The translations under genes and the position numbers were made by a program. Source: an uncultured Bacteroidales bacterium (GTDB taxonomy: Bacteria > Bacteroidota > Bacteroidia > Bacteroidales > Paludibacteraceae). From it: 64,000 nt of DNA. Shown here piece by piece: positions 33,533-42,475 of this stretch. Below the pieces are notes generated by a model, which saw only the letters and a program-made list of their open reading frames with translations, made no database searches and was not told the DNA's origin. Position 1 is the stretch's first letter. Each line of letters begins with the position of its first letter. Location: assembly GCA_902780235.1 (NCBI GenBank), contig CACZEL010000013.1, forward strand, positions 1 through 64,000. Reading direction: 5' to 3'.

Positions 33533-36499
33533 ATGAAAAACAAAACACTTTCCCTCAGTCTGATGGCCATCGCGCTGTTGCTCAGCGTAGCCATGCAGGC
33601 GCAGATTACGGGTACCGTTTTGGAGCCGTCGGGCGATCCGGCTATCGGCGCCAGCATCCTTCAGATCGGTACAACCAATGGTGTGATTACAGATTTCGAC
33701 GGTAACTTCGAACTCAACGTTCCGGAAGGTACCGAGCTGCAGATCAGTTACATGGGCTTCCAGACACAGACCGCCGTTGCCAAGAAAGGCATGGTGATCC
33801 GTCTCGTAGAGGACACGCATGTGCTGCAGGAGGTGGTAGCCATTGGTTATGGATCCCAGAAGAAAAAAGAGATCACCGGTTCAGTTGCTTCTGTCAAAGC
33901 AGAGGACTTCAACGCCGGTGCAAAACCGAATGCTGTCGGTTTGATCCAAGGTAAGGTAGCCGGTTTGAACATCAGCCGTACGACCTCTGACCCGACTTCT
34001 ACCGGTTATAACATTCAGATCCGTGGCTTCTCGACCCTGAGCGGTTCGGCTAACAAACCGTTGTACATCGTCGATGGTATCCCGACGGACAATATCGACA
34101 ACGTAGCGCCGGAAGACATCGCTTCGATGGACGTCCTCAAGGACGGTTCGGCAGCTGCTATCTACGGTACGCGTGGTAACAACGGTGTCATCCTGATCAC
34201 GACCAAGCGTGGTGCAGCCGACGGCGGCGACGCTCCGAAGCTGAACGTGGAGTACAGCGGATATGTATCCGTTTCCGCTCCGCGCACCAACACCGGTTTT
34301 GCTACTCCCGAGCAGTATCGTAACCTCGAGACCCTCTCGGGCGGTAAGATCAAACCGGTTATCTACACCGACGCGAACGGCGAGAGCTACAACACCAACT
34401 GGATGCAGGCAGCTATGAAGCCGGCAGCTGTGATCACCAATCATAACGTTGCTCTCTCGGGTGTAGCAAAGAACTTCAGCTACCGCGGTTCGGTGAACTA
34501 CAAGTATGCAGAAGGTCTCGCGCTCAACACCGATCGTAACGAGATCATCGCTAAGTTCGCTGCGGACCAAAAAGCATTGCAAGGTTGGCTCCAACTGCAA
34601 TACGACTTCTCGTACATGCACTACAAGAACAACTACGACTGCGGTGACTTCAAGCAAGCAGCTACCCTCAACCCGACGTATCCTATCTATGATAAGAACA
34701 ATGAATCGGGCTATTTCGAACCGAACGGTTCGGGTCAAGCGAACCCGATCGAGGCTACGAACCTCAAAGAGTCGAACGCATATGGTAACTACTTCCGTGG
34801 TTCGGTTAAGGCTACCGTGAATATCAAGCCGGTTGAAGGTTTGAAAGTCAACGTATTGGCTGCTTTGGAAGAAGGCGACAACGCCAGCATGTGGTACAAC
34901 TCGCAGAAATATCATGACAAAGAGTCTGCCGGTATGGCACACCGCGAGAGCCACAACTCGTTCAAACAGTTGTACGAAGGAACGATCGACTACGTAGGTT
35001 CTTGGAATGGTCATAACCTGACCGCTCTTGCCGGTTTCTCGTATCAGCACGAGCTCTACGACGGTATCAGCGACATCACCAACTCGGGCTTCCCGACGGA
35101 TAACTACAAGTACTATTCCTTGGGTGACGGTCTGACCGACAAATCGAAACTGACCGTTGCTACCTATCGCAACAGCAATACGCTGGCTTCCGCTTTCGGT
35201 CGTATCAACTATAACTACGACGAGCGTTACCTGCTCTCCGTTTCTCTCCGTGCTGAGGGTTCGAGCCGTTTCGGTGACAACCATAAATGGGGATGGTTCC
35301 CTGCTGTCAGCGCCGGTTGGCGTATCTCGGGTGAGAACTTCATGAAGGATCAGGACTGGTGTAATGACCTTAAGCTCCGTGCCGGTTTCGGTATCACGGG
35401 TAACAACGCCGGTGGTAACCTGCTCTCCAAGCAGTTGCTCTCGCAAGGCGGTACGTTCTGGTATAACGGCGCATGGATCGCTACATACGGCGTAAGCCGT
35501 AACGCAAACCCGGATCTGCGCTGGGAGAAGAAATATGAGTACAACGTAGGTATCGACTTCATGTTCCTCGACCAACGCCTCGGCGGTAGCTTGGATCTCT
35601 ACTATCGTGACACGAAAGACCTGCTCTGGGACTACGATGTTCCGACTCCTCCGTTCTTGTTCGGTTCGATGACCGCTAACTGCGGTGAGGTCGTTTCGAA
35701 GGGTCTTGAACTCGCGTTGACCGGTGTTCCCGTTCGCACGAAAGACTGGGAGTGGACCTCTACTTGGACCATGGCGTTCAACAACAACAAGATCAAGAAA
35801 CTCTCCGGTACCGTTATGTGGGAAGGTCATGAATATGAACTCCAATACAGCGAGAAACTCGTCGGTGGTGTAGGTGAGAACGGTTTGATGGGTGTGAATA
35901 CCCAGAAGATCGTTGAGGGCGAGTCCATCGGTACTTTCTACGGCTACCACTGCATCGGTATCTCCGACAAGGGTAACCTCATCTACGAGAAAGACGAGAA
36001 CGGAAAGAACAAACTCCAGAAGATCGGTAACGCACAGCCTATCATGACCTACGGCTGGAACAACACCATCCGCTGGAAATCGCTCGATATCTCGCTCTTC
36101 TTCCGTGGCGTTGTCGGCAACGACGTGCTGAACGTAAAACGTTGGGCGTACGGTCCGCAGAAGTCGCAAGGTCTGAACGTATTCATGAAAGACGTAGAGG
36201 GCTTGGCTAACGGTACCGCTGCTTATCGTCAGGGTGTCTTCTCAGACTACTACCTCGAGGACGGTTCGTACCTCAAGTTGGATAACATCACCGTGGGTTA
36301 TACCTGGCATTTCAAAGACAACAAATACATCCAGTCTTGCCGTCTCTACGGTACGGCCGAGAACGTATTCACCATCACCAAGTACTCGGGTATCGATCCT
36401 GAGGTCAACACGATGAGTGTGGATGCTGCCGGTATCGATAACTCCGGATTCTATCCTTCGGTTACCAATGTGCTGGTTGGTCTTAACCTCACCCTTTAA
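33533..36499 (+). CDS. SusC-family TonB-dependent outer-membrane transporter
   Basis: This 988-residue protein has a signal peptide (MKNKTLSLSLMAIALLLSVAMQA). It then shows the carboxypeptidase-D-like domain (ITGTVLEPSGDPAIGASILQIG), the plug (LQEVVAIGYGSQKKKEIT, IQIRGFSTLSGSANKPLYIVDG, AAIYGTRGNNGVILITTK), and a barrel ending LVGLNLTL. Codon use is strongly biased (CGT, GGT, AAC and CTC preferred), unlike the minus-strand locus next door, which suggests high expression. With the SusD and SusE-like genes downstream it forms a complete outer-membrane glycan importer, probably for an alpha-glucan. Confidence 0.94.
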   Translation: MKNKTLSLSLMAIALLLSVAMQAQITGTVLEPSGDPAIGASILQIGTTNGVITDFDGNFELNVPEGTELQISYMGFQTQTAVAKKGMVIRLVEDTHVLQEVVAIGYGSQKKKEITGSVASVKAEDFNAGAKPNAVGLIQGKVAGLNISRTTSDPTSTGYNIQIRGFSTLSGSANKPLYIVDGIPTDNIDNVAPEDIASMDVLKDGSAAAIYGTRGNNGVILITTKRGAADGGDAPKLNVEYSGYVSVSAPRTNTGFATPEQYRNLETLSGGKIKPVIYTDANGESYNTNWMQAAMKPAAVITNHNVALSGVAKNFSYRGSVNYKYAEGLALNTDRNEIIAKFAADQKALQGWLQLQYDFSYMHYKNNYDCGDFKQAATLNPTYPIYDKNNESGYFEPNGSGQANPIEATNLKESNAYGNYFRGSVKATVNIKPVEGLKVNVLAALEEGDNASMWYNSQKYHDKESAGMAHRESHNSFKQLYEGTIDYVGSWNGHNLTALAGFSYQHELYDGISDITNSGFPTDNYKYYSLGDGLTDKSKLTVATYRNSNTLASAFGRINYNYDERYLLSVSLRAEGSSRFGDNHKWGWFPAVSAGWRISGENFMKDQDWCNDLKLRAGFGITGNNAGGNLLSKQLLSQGGTFWYNGAWIATYGVSRNANPDLRWEKKYEYNVGIDFMFLDQRLGGSLDLYYRDTKDLLWDYDVPTPPFLFGSMTANCGEVVSKGLELALTGVPVRTKDWEWTSTWTMAFNNNKIKKLSGTVMWEGHEYELQYSEKLVGGVGENGLMGVNTQKIVEGESIGTFYGYHCIGISDKGNLIYEKDENGKNKLQKIGNAQPIMTYGWNNTIRWKSLDISLFFRGVVGNDVLNVKRWAYGPQKSQGLNVFMKDVEGLANGTAAYRQGVFSDYYLEDGSYLKLDNITVGYTWHFKDNKYIQSCRLYGTAENVFTITKYSGIDPEVNTMSVDAAGIDNSGFYPSVTNVLVGLNLTL

Positions 36500-36525
36500 T
36501 ACAAACTTAAATGAAGATAACAATT

Positions 36526-38187
36526 ATGAAAAAGTCATTAATACTTGTATTAACCGCAGTTGCTATCTTGGCAAGCGGTTGTCACATGCTCGACGAGGAG
36601 GTTTACGGCCAACCTACGGCTGAAGAACTGCTGGCCAACGAACAGAACGTGGCTAAAGTAGTCGGGCAAGCTTATTCGGAAGTAAAATGGCTCCACGACC
36701 ACTGGGGATACTGGGGCATCAACACGATCTCTTCCGACGAGTGCGTTAACCCCGTTCGTATTCCGGGTAACGACTGGAACGATGATGGCTACTGGAAAGG
36801 CTTCAACGACCATTCCTGGACCGCTAACGACCAGTCTTTCGAGTTCGTATGGCAGTACTCCAACGCCGGAGCCGTGCTCTGTAACAAGATCCTGAGCCAG
36901 CTCGCAGGCATCCAGAACTCCATGGATCCCGCTGTCTATGCCCGCTTCACGGGTGAGCTCAAGGTGCTCCGCTGCTATTACTACTACACCCTCTTCGACG
37001 CTTTCGGACGTATCCCGTATCAGGAGGACTATTCTGCTGACCGCGTTCCGCAGGCTGACACATGGGTCGTATGGAACAAACTCGTGACGACCCTCGAGGC
37101 TGAGGCTGACAATATGCCTAAGATCACCGATGAGAACCGCGCTGAGAACTACGGCCGTTGCTCGCAAGGCTTCGCTTACGCACTGCTCGCTCGTCTCTAT
37201 CTGAACGCGCTTTCCTTCGGCGTTACACCGGAGAACTGCGGCATCGAAGGTATCAGCACCGATAATGATTTCTATCAGAAAGCGCTGGACGCTTGTAAGA
37301 AAGTGATCGACAGCGGTTCGTACACCATCGAGGATGATTTCTTCGCTAACTTCAAGATCAACAACGAGAACTCGCGTGAGAACATCTTCGTCATCGTAGA
37401 GGACGGTAACGCTTCGTTCGACTATCGTGACGTAGCCGGCAAACTGTCCAACAAACTGCGTATCACCATGCTGACCCTCAACTACTGCCACCAGCAGTGC
37501 TGGGGCCTGAAGGAGAAACCGTGGAACGGCTTCTGCGCTCCGACGGACTTCTTGGCTAAGTATGAGTACGGTAAAGACCTCCGCGGTCCTTGCGATAGCC
37601 TCAAGGGTACCCACGGCTGCGACGGTTGGGGTTGGTTCCTTGGCCCGGTTTACAAAGATGAAACGAGCATGGATACCCTCGTCATGACCGATAAGGGTAA
37701 CCTCAAAGCTTGCATGAGCGCACGCGTGACCTCGCTGACCGAGGCAACCCATAATGACGGTGCTCGTCTGCTCAAGTACGAGGTAGCCAAGAACGGCGTG
37801 AACAAATATTGCGACAACGATTTCGTGCTGATGCGTTATGCGGACGTGCTCTACATGGCTTACGAGGCTGCTTATCGTCTGGGCGACAGTTATGCAAACA
37901 CCTTGCTCGCTGATCCGGACTTCATGAAGATCCGTACACGTGTGAACATGCCGGCTTATTCGGCGCTCGACCTCGACGAACTGCTCGATGAGCGTGGCCG
38001 TGAGTTCGCATGGGAGATGGTTCGCCGTCGTGACCTCATCCGCTTCAACAAGTATTCTCAGGGCGAATGGCAATTCAAGAAGAAAGCGGCTGATAACCAC
38101 TGCGACTGGTTCCCGATCCCGCGTAAGATGATCGAGACCTCAGGCGGTATGTGGACCCAGAACCCGGGTTATGAAACCGATAATTAA
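36526..38187 (+). CDS. SusD-family outer-membrane lipoprotein
   Basis: This 553-residue lipoprotein starts at MKKSLILVLTAVAILASGC (lipobox LASGC); a start five codons upstream at 36511 is possible. SusD hallmarks are LKVLRCYYYYTLFDAFGRIPYQ, the TPR-like helical core, and the C-terminal DERGREFAWEMVRRRDLIRFNK and WFPIPRKMIE...QNPGY. It lies 12-27 bases after susC and shares its strong codon bias. It binds the glycan at the mouth of the SusC channel. Confidence 0.93.
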   Translation: MKKSLILVLTAVAILASGCHMLDEEVYGQPTAEELLANEQNVAKVVGQAYSEVKWLHDHWGYWGINTISSDECVNPVRIPGNDWNDDGYWKGFNDHSWTANDQSFEFVWQYSNAGAVLCNKILSQLAGIQNSMDPAVYARFTGELKVLRCYYYYTLFDAFGRIPYQEDYSADRVPQADTWVVWNKLVTTLEAEADNMPKITDENRAENYGRCSQGFAYALLARLYLNALSFGVTPENCGIEGISTDNDFYQKALDACKKVIDSGSYTIEDDFFANFKINNENSRENIFVIVEDGNASFDYRDVAGKLSNKLRITMLTLNYCHQQCWGLKEKPWNGFCAPTDFLAKYEYGKDLRGPCDSLKGTHGCDGWGWFLGPVYKDETSMDTLVMTDKGNLKACMSARVTSLTEATHNDGARLLKYEVAKNGVNKYCDNDFVLMRYADVLYMAYEAAYRLGDSYANTLLADPDFMKIRTRVNMPAYSALDLDELLDERGREFAWEMVRRRDLIRFNKYSQGEWQFKKKAADNHCDWFPIPRKMIETSGGMWTQNPGYETDN

Positions 38188-38254
38188 TCGAATAATTTCA
38201 CGAAAGTGACTTTATACAATCAACATTTTTAATTAACTTAATTTATTAAACATT

Positions 38255-39385
38255 ATGAAATTCAACAAATTGTTTTTCGCAGCTGTTGCTTTTGCAACAC
38301 TGGCAATGGTAGGTTGTAAGAAGAATGGCCAGAACGAGCCGACTCCGGTTCCAGGTCCGGATGAGGAAGAAGTTCCTGAGTGCCCGGCTATCGACGCTCC
38401 GGGTGCAGGTAGCACGACGATCGCTATCTACGCTGAGGTTTGCCCGCGTGGCTGCTACATCGTAGGTAACAGTACTCCTGCAGGTTGGAATGAGAAAGAC
38501 GATCAGTCGCTGCTGACTCCGGTTCAGGGTGCTGACAACTGGTATTCCGTAACCATTCCGTTCTTTGATGACCTTCAGATCAAGGCTATCGCTCGTCCGT
38601 CTGACGAGGATGTAGAGCTCGGTTGGAGCTACCAATGGGGTAAGAACTACGATCCGAATGATCCGGGCGACCTCGACGAGAGCGTTGAGAACACCAAGAT
38701 CCTTGCCGGTACCGGTGAGTTCGAGTATGAGAACCAAGGTCAACCGAAACTGATCCACGTTGCTGATAACGGTGTTATCTACATCTGGGTTAAGAACTGG
38801 GCTGCAAGTCCTGTTATTGAGGCTAAGAAACTAGAGACCGCTTGGGTTAAGAGTAACTTCAACAACGAAGACTGGGCTTGGTACGAGATGACCGCTAAGG
38901 GTGACGGCGTATTCGAGTTCGAAGGTATCTGGGGTGGTAACGGATGTAACATCAACGAGACCGGCACTGACGACGGTGCTCAGTGGTATGCTAATCCGGA
39001 GCTCATCGACGATCCGAAAGCTGGTGACAAAGTATTGGTTACCTTCGTTTCTGAGAAGATGGCTATCGGTCAACTCTCTATCAAACTGTTGGAGAAGGGT
39101 CAACACGATGTTGTTCCTGCTGGTAACGGTACGTTCGTTGTAACGGTTGCTAACCGTGAGTATACGGATGGTGACGTTTGTATCTTCACCGGTAACTTCG
39201 CCGAGAAGAGCTGGGGCGATTCTGACCGCGCTATGACTTACGATGCAGGTACAGGTAAGTGGAGTTGGACCGGTGAGTATCCGGAGGACTTCGAGTACAA
39301 AGTTATCTACAACGGCTCTTGGGCTGGTGGTAACAACGTGAAATTCGACGGCTCGAACTACGAGGCTACGTTCGAAATTCAATAA
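38255..39385 (+). CDS. SusE/SusF-like surface glycan-binding lipoprotein
   Basis: This 376-residue lipoprotein has the signal MKFNKLFFAAVAFATLAMVGC (lipobox MVGC). A Pro/Glu linker (EPTPVPGPDEEEVPE) is followed by starch-binding-like beta domains. The first has CYIVGNSTPAGWNEKDDQS...NWYSVTIPFFDDLQIKAIA; the last has VCIFTGNFAEKSWGDSDRAMTYDAGTGKWSWTGEYPEDFEYKVIYNG. The pattern GNxx..W.....L.......W...I.....F.fK resembles CBM20/SusE-type domains. It ends the plus-strand operon at a clear terminator. By fold and position it holds alpha-glucan at the surface. Confidence 0.8.
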   Translation: MKFNKLFFAAVAFATLAMVGCKKNGQNEPTPVPGPDEEEVPECPAIDAPGAGSTTIAIYAEVCPRGCYIVGNSTPAGWNEKDDQSLLTPVQGADNWYSVTIPFFDDLQIKAIARPSDEDVELGWSYQWGKNYDPNDPGDLDESVENTKILAGTGEFEYENQGQPKLIHVADNGVIYIWVKNWAASPVIEAKKLETAWVKSNFNNEDWAWYEMTAKGDGVFEFEGIWGGNGCNINETGTDDGAQWYANPELIDDPKAGDKVLVTFVSEKMAIGQLSIKLLEKGQHDVVPAGNGTFVVTVANREYTDGDVCIFTGNFAEKSWGDSDRAMTYDAGTGKWSWTGEYPEDFEYKVIYNGSWAGGNNVKFDGSNYEATFEIQ

Positions 39386-39406
39386 TCAACCCGCTTGATT
39401 TACGAA

Positions 39407-39437
39407 ATAGGTGCGCTTCGGTGCACCTATTTTTTTG
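39407..39437 (+). terminator. Rho-independent terminator after the SusCDE operon
   Basis: An eight-base stem ATAGGTGC/GCACCTAT with loop GCTTCGGT is followed by a run of T residues. It closes the operon 22 bases after the SusE-like stop codon. Confidence 0.85.
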
Positions 39438-39474
39438 TATATTTCGTAAAAAACGTAAAAAATAACATTTTTTA

Positions 39475-39506
39475 TTTGCATAATTCAAAAAAATGTTGTA
39501 ACTTTG
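39475..39506 (+). promoter_or_regulatory. Promoter of the 39554 gene
   Basis: TTTG at 39475-39478, a 20-base spacer and TAACTTTG at 39499-39506 form a full match to the Bacteroidota consensus, 47 bases upstream of the ATG. Confidence 0.8.
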
Positions 39507-39553
39507 CGGCATAATTGAAAAACCACGTCGTTTAACCTTTAAAATTCGATGCT

Positions 39554-40303
39554 ATGACACTGGAAGAATTTTTACTCTATTCCCTGATTTTTGTATTGGT
39601 CGGCTTGATGTTGGTGTCCCTCTTTTTGGTTTGGCACTGGTTCGATGCACGCGATCGATTGAAGGTCGTTCGTGAGGCTACGCGTGAGCAGACGATCCAT
39701 GCGATTCATCATGCGCACAACAAATGCCGTATCTTGCTTTACATCAGTTTTGTGCTCGCACTGGCGTACATCCCCGTGCCCTTTATCATGGGTGAGTACT
39801 ACGGTACGGTGGCTTATCCGGGCGTAGTGATTTTAGCAGACTTGCTGATGCTCTTTACCCTGCGTGCGCGTGCGAAAGTGTATCTCGCAAGCATCGATGA
39901 GTATGTGAGTGCGAACGAAGAGCATGTCCGTGAGGCAGCCGCTCTGCGTGAGCAGCAGCGTGAGCAGTGGAGACGCGAAGCGCCGGAACTCAACAAGGAA
40001 GCGCAAGCGCAGATACAAGAACTCTTCGGCGGTGTCTATGATGTCTGGTTCCAACATGATATCCTCCTTGGCCGTTGCGTGCTGGCTAACGCTGAACTCG
40101 GTTTGCTCTATGCGCAAGGCGTTGTGCTGAAGTTCTCGGAGATCATGGAGGTTCGTCCGGGTCGTAAGGACCTCAAGCTCGTGACGAGCAACAGTCTGAG
40201 CCCCTTTGTGACGATTGATTTCGGTGCGCTGCCGATCAATCCTGAGACAGGAAACAAGTACATGGACGAGCTGGCAGAAAAGATCCAAGCTCTCATCCCA
40301 TAA
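39554..40303 (+). CDS. Hypothetical membrane protein, three predicted TM helices
   Basis: This 249-residue protein has hydrophobic segments at about 6-27, 60-78 and 86-102. A charged coiled-coil-like stretch follows (VSANEEHVREAAALREQQREQWRREAPELNKEAQAQ, about 115-155). The soluble C-terminal domain (about 157-249, DVWFQHDILLGRCVLANAELGLLY...LSPFVTIDFGALPI) resembles YcxB- or PH-like cytoplasmic domains only loosely. It is monocistronic, with its own promoter and terminator. Function is unknown. Confidence 0.7.
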   Translation: MTLEEFLLYSLIFVLVGLMLVSLFLVWHWFDARDRLKVVREATREQTIHAIHHAHNKCRILLYISFVLALAYIPVPFIMGEYYGTVAYPGVVILADLLMLFTLRARAKVYLASIDEYVSANEEHVREAAALREQQREQWRREAPELNKEAQAQIQELFGGVYDVWFQHDILLGRCVLANAELGLLYAQGVVLKFSEIMEVRPGRKDLKLVTSNSLSPFVTIDFGALPINPETGNKYMDELAEKIQALIP

Positions 40304-40332
40304 AAAAAAGAGGCGTTTGCCTCTTTTTTTTT
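40302..40332. terminator. Bidirectional terminator between convergent genes
   Basis: AAAAGAGGC-GTTT-GCCTCTTTT has an A-run before and a T-run after the stem. It can stop both the 39554 gene and the minus-strand panB transcript. Confidence 0.85.
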
Positions 40333-40377
40333 ACCTTTCACCTTTCACTTTTCACTTTTCACTTTTCACTTTTCAAT
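40333..40377. repeat. Heptamer repeat TTTCACT abutting the panB stop codon
   Basis: Six units (TTTCACC, four TTTCACT, TTTCAAT) run from the terminator into the panB stop codon at 40373-40375. It is the most regular heptamer array in the window. Confidence 0.8.
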
Positions 40378-41188
40378 AACTCTCTTCGTCGGAAGGGAAG
40401 CTGCTGTCCTTGACGGCATCGATATAGTCGTTGACTGCATCCTTTACCGTTCCGGCTAATTGCGCAAAATGACGTAGGAACTTCGGCTTGAAGCCTTGGT
40501 TCAGACCGAGCATGTCGTGCAGTACCAGCACTTGTCCGTCGCATTTATTGCCGGCTCCGATACCGATCACCGGACAACTGACGGCTTTGGTGACGCGCTC
40601 CGCTAACGCTGCCGGTATCTTCTCCAGTACGATGGAGAAACAGCCTGCCTCGTCCAACAGTTTGGCATCGTGCAGCAGTTTTTCAGCCTCCGCTTCCTCT
40701 TTGGCACGCAAGCCGTAGCCGCCGAACTGATTCACGCTCTGCGGCGTCAGACCGAGATGTCCCATGACGGGTATACCCGCTTGGATCATATGGCGAATGG
40801 CCGGCAGGATCTCTTCGCCGCCTTCTAACTTAACCGCATCGCATCCGCTCTCCTTGAGGATCTTGATCGCATTGCGTACGGCTTCCTCTTCGCTCACCTG
40901 ATAGCTGCCGAACGGCATGTCGCATACCACGAGCGCGTGTTGGGCGGCACGAACGACTCCCTTGGTCAGGAAAATCATCTCCTCTACCGTGATCGGCAGC
41001 GTGTAGTTATTGCCGCAAACGACATTGCTGGCGCTGTCGCCAACGAGCAGTATGTCGATGCCTGCTTCGTCCACCAGACTGGCCAGCGTAAAATCATAAC
41101 TTGTTAACATGGCGATCTTCTCGCCGTTCGCCTTCATCTGACGCAGTTTTGCTGTCGTCATTCGGCTATTTTGTACATGTACAGACAT
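40373..41188 (-). CDS. panB: 3-Methyl-2-oxobutanoate hydroxymethyltransferase
   Basis: This 271-residue cytoplasmic TIM-barrel enzyme matches PanB (264 in E. coli). It contains KIAMLTSYDFTLASLVDEAGIDILLVGDSA, VVCDMPFGSYQ, VKLEGGEE, VMGHLGLTPQSV, GIGAGNKCDGQVLVLHDMLG and GFKPKFLRHFA. It transfers a hydroxymethyl group from 5,10-methylene-THF to 2-oxoisovalerate, the first committed step of pantothenate and CoA synthesis. It is downstream of a FecCD permease gene with a two-base gap, an unusual pairing. Confidence 0.95.
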   Translation of the reverse strand: MSVHVQNSRMTTAKLRQMKANGEKIAMLTSYDFTLASLVDEAGIDILLVGDSASNVVCGNNYTLPITVEEMIFLTKGVVRAAQHALVVCDMPFGSYQVSEEEAVRNAIKILKESGCDAVKLEGGEEILPAIRHMIQAGIPVMGHLGLTPQSVNQFGGYGLRAKEEAEAEKLLHDAKLLDEAGCFSIVLEKIPAALAERVTKAVSCPVIGIGAGNKCDGQVLVLHDMLGLNQGFKPKFLRHFAQLAGTVKDAVNDYIDAVKDSSFPSDEESY

Positions 41189-41190
41189 TA

Positions 41191-42138
41191 TTATTTATGT
41201 TTTAATATGATCCAGATGATTATTGGCGCACCGAAGAGCGCGGAAACCGTGCTTATCGGTAGCGGGTAGATAAAGAGCGAGCAGAGGACATCGCAGACCA
41301 ACAGCAGGCAAGCGCCGATAAGGACGCAGGCAGGGATGGTGATGCGATGATTGGAGGTCTTGAAGATCCCTCGTGCGATATGGGGAACGGCTACGCCGAT
41401 GAAGGCGATCGGACCGCAGAAAGCGGTGACACCTCCGGCGAGCAGACCCGTTGCCAAGACGATGAACAGGCGCGTACGCGACACGTTGATGCCTAAACCT
41501 TTGGCATATTCTTCGCCTAAGAGCAAACCGTTCAGCGGTTTCAATGCCAAGAGAACAAACAGTGCACCGACCAGCAGGATAGGCACCATCAGTTGCATGT
41601 CGCTCCAACCGACGCTGCTGAGCGAACCCAGCGTCCAGACGATAAACAACTTCAGCGCATCGGGGTTGGCGAAGTTCTGCAGCAGACTCACCAAGGCGCC
41701 GGCGATAGACCCGAACATCATACCCACGATCAATAGACTCACATTACTCGTCACGCGTCTGCTGACCGCCAGCACTAACAACAGTACTAATGTTGCTCCT
41801 ATGCAAGCTGCGATCGGAAGCATCAGTACCAGTGAAGCGGAACACATCGTCAGAAAAGCGACTCCGAGGCTGGCACCACTTGATACACCGAGCGTATAAG
41901 GTCCTGCCAAGGGATTTCGGAACAGCGTCTGCATGATCAGACCCGAGACGGACAAAGCGGCACCGGCAAGAACCGCCGTGATCGCTTTTGGGATACGGAT
42001 GGCATGCAGGATATTTTGCTCCATCGGATTCAGATCGCCCCACGGCCAAAGCCATATGCTGCCGCTACATATATCCAGGCAAAAAAAGAGTGCCAAAAGC
42101 ACGCCCAATCCTATAAATATTCCTGCGTTTCTCTTCAT
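41191..42138 (-). CDS. FecCD-family ABC transporter permease (iron-chelate or cobalamin type)
   Basis: This 315-residue protein has about ten TM helices. BtuC/FhuB family motifs are NILHAIRIPKAITAVLAGAALSVSGLIMQTLFRNPLAGPYTLGVSSGASLG, GVTAFCGPIAFIGVAVPHIAR and a C-terminal GAPIIIWIILK. The start at 42138 (MKRNAGIFIG) is chosen because the promoter -7 box lies at 42156-42163; a longer reading to 42186 would start upstream of transcription. No substrate-binding protein or ATPase gene is adjacent. It shares a transcript with panB. Confidence 0.87.
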   Translation of the reverse strand: MKRNAGIFIGLGVLLALFFCLDICSGSIWLWPWGDLNPMEQNILHAIRIPKAITAVLAGAALSVSGLIMQTLFRNPLAGPYTLGVSSGASLGVAFLTMCSASLVLMLPIAACIGATLVLLLVLAVSRRVTSNVSLLIVGMMFGSIAGALVSLLQNFANPDALKLFIVWTLGSLSSVGWSDMQLMVPILLVGALFVLLALKPLNGLLLGEEYAKGLGINVSRTRLFIVLATGLLAGGVTAFCGPIAFIGVAVPHIARGIFKTSNHRITIPACVLIGACLLLVCDVLCSLFIYPLPISTVSALFGAPIIIWIILKHK

Positions 42139-42155
42139 CGTTTGCAAAAACGATG

Positions 42156-42187
42156 CAAAGGTACTGCTTTTTTTTGATATATGCAAA
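42156..42187 (-). promoter_or_regulatory. Promoter of the FecCD-panB operon
   Basis: On the minus strand TTTG (42184-42187), a 20-base spacer and TACCTTTG (42156-42163) match the consensus. The start site would be about 10 bases upstream of the ATG at 42138, giving a very short leader. Confidence 0.8.
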
Positions 42188-42475
42188 TAAATCTGCTATT
42201 TGAGTAGGTATTGTCCCTTATTTGTCTCCTATTAGGGTGCGTAAAGGGTAGTACAATGACTAAGAAATAACTAAGAAATAACTAAGTGACTAAACCTGAA
42301 AAAGGTTTACTGATCAAAAGACGCTGCAAAGGTACGAAAAAATATTGATATATGCAAATAAATGGTCAAAAAAAGGCCAAAATGATCCAAAAAAGAATGA
42401 AAAAAATGCACTGGCGAAAGTGGCGATATTGGCGATATCGCCAAAAACGTCAAGATCGCCATGCAAAAAATGACA
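42188..42475. other. Gene-free stretch with repeat, hairpin, second promoter and palindromes
   Basis: I see no gene here. The stretch holds a tandem repeat at 42255-42293 (AACTAAG units with AAAT spacers), a perfect seven-base hairpin TAAACCT/AGGTTTA near 42291-42309 and a second minus-strand promoter at 42327-42358. A palindromic cluster lies at 42420-42440 (TGGCGATA...TATCGCCA) and resembles 182-204. Confidence 0.5.
42327..42358 (-). promoter_or_regulatory. Second, upstream copy of the FecCD promoter
   Basis: TTTG (42355-42358), 20 bases, TACCTTTG (42327-42334). The flank TTGATATATGCAAATAAAT is identical to the one at the FecCD promoter about 170 bases away, so this looks like a duplicated promoter. 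It would give a leader of about 180 nt, or a small RNA. Confidence 0.65.

Noticed and set aside
33881-36169. A 762-codon open frame antisense to the plus-strand susC
   Set aside because: It arises from the strong codon bias of susC, has no signal, domain or promoter, and is rich in Val/Thr/Arg as expected of an antisense frame.
36550-38100. A 516-codon open frame antisense to susD
   Set aside because: Same cause as above; the plus-strand SusD reading has full family motifs.
40333-40377. CRISPR-like array
   Set aside because: Units of seven bases without spacers are a simple tandem repeat; no cas genes are present.
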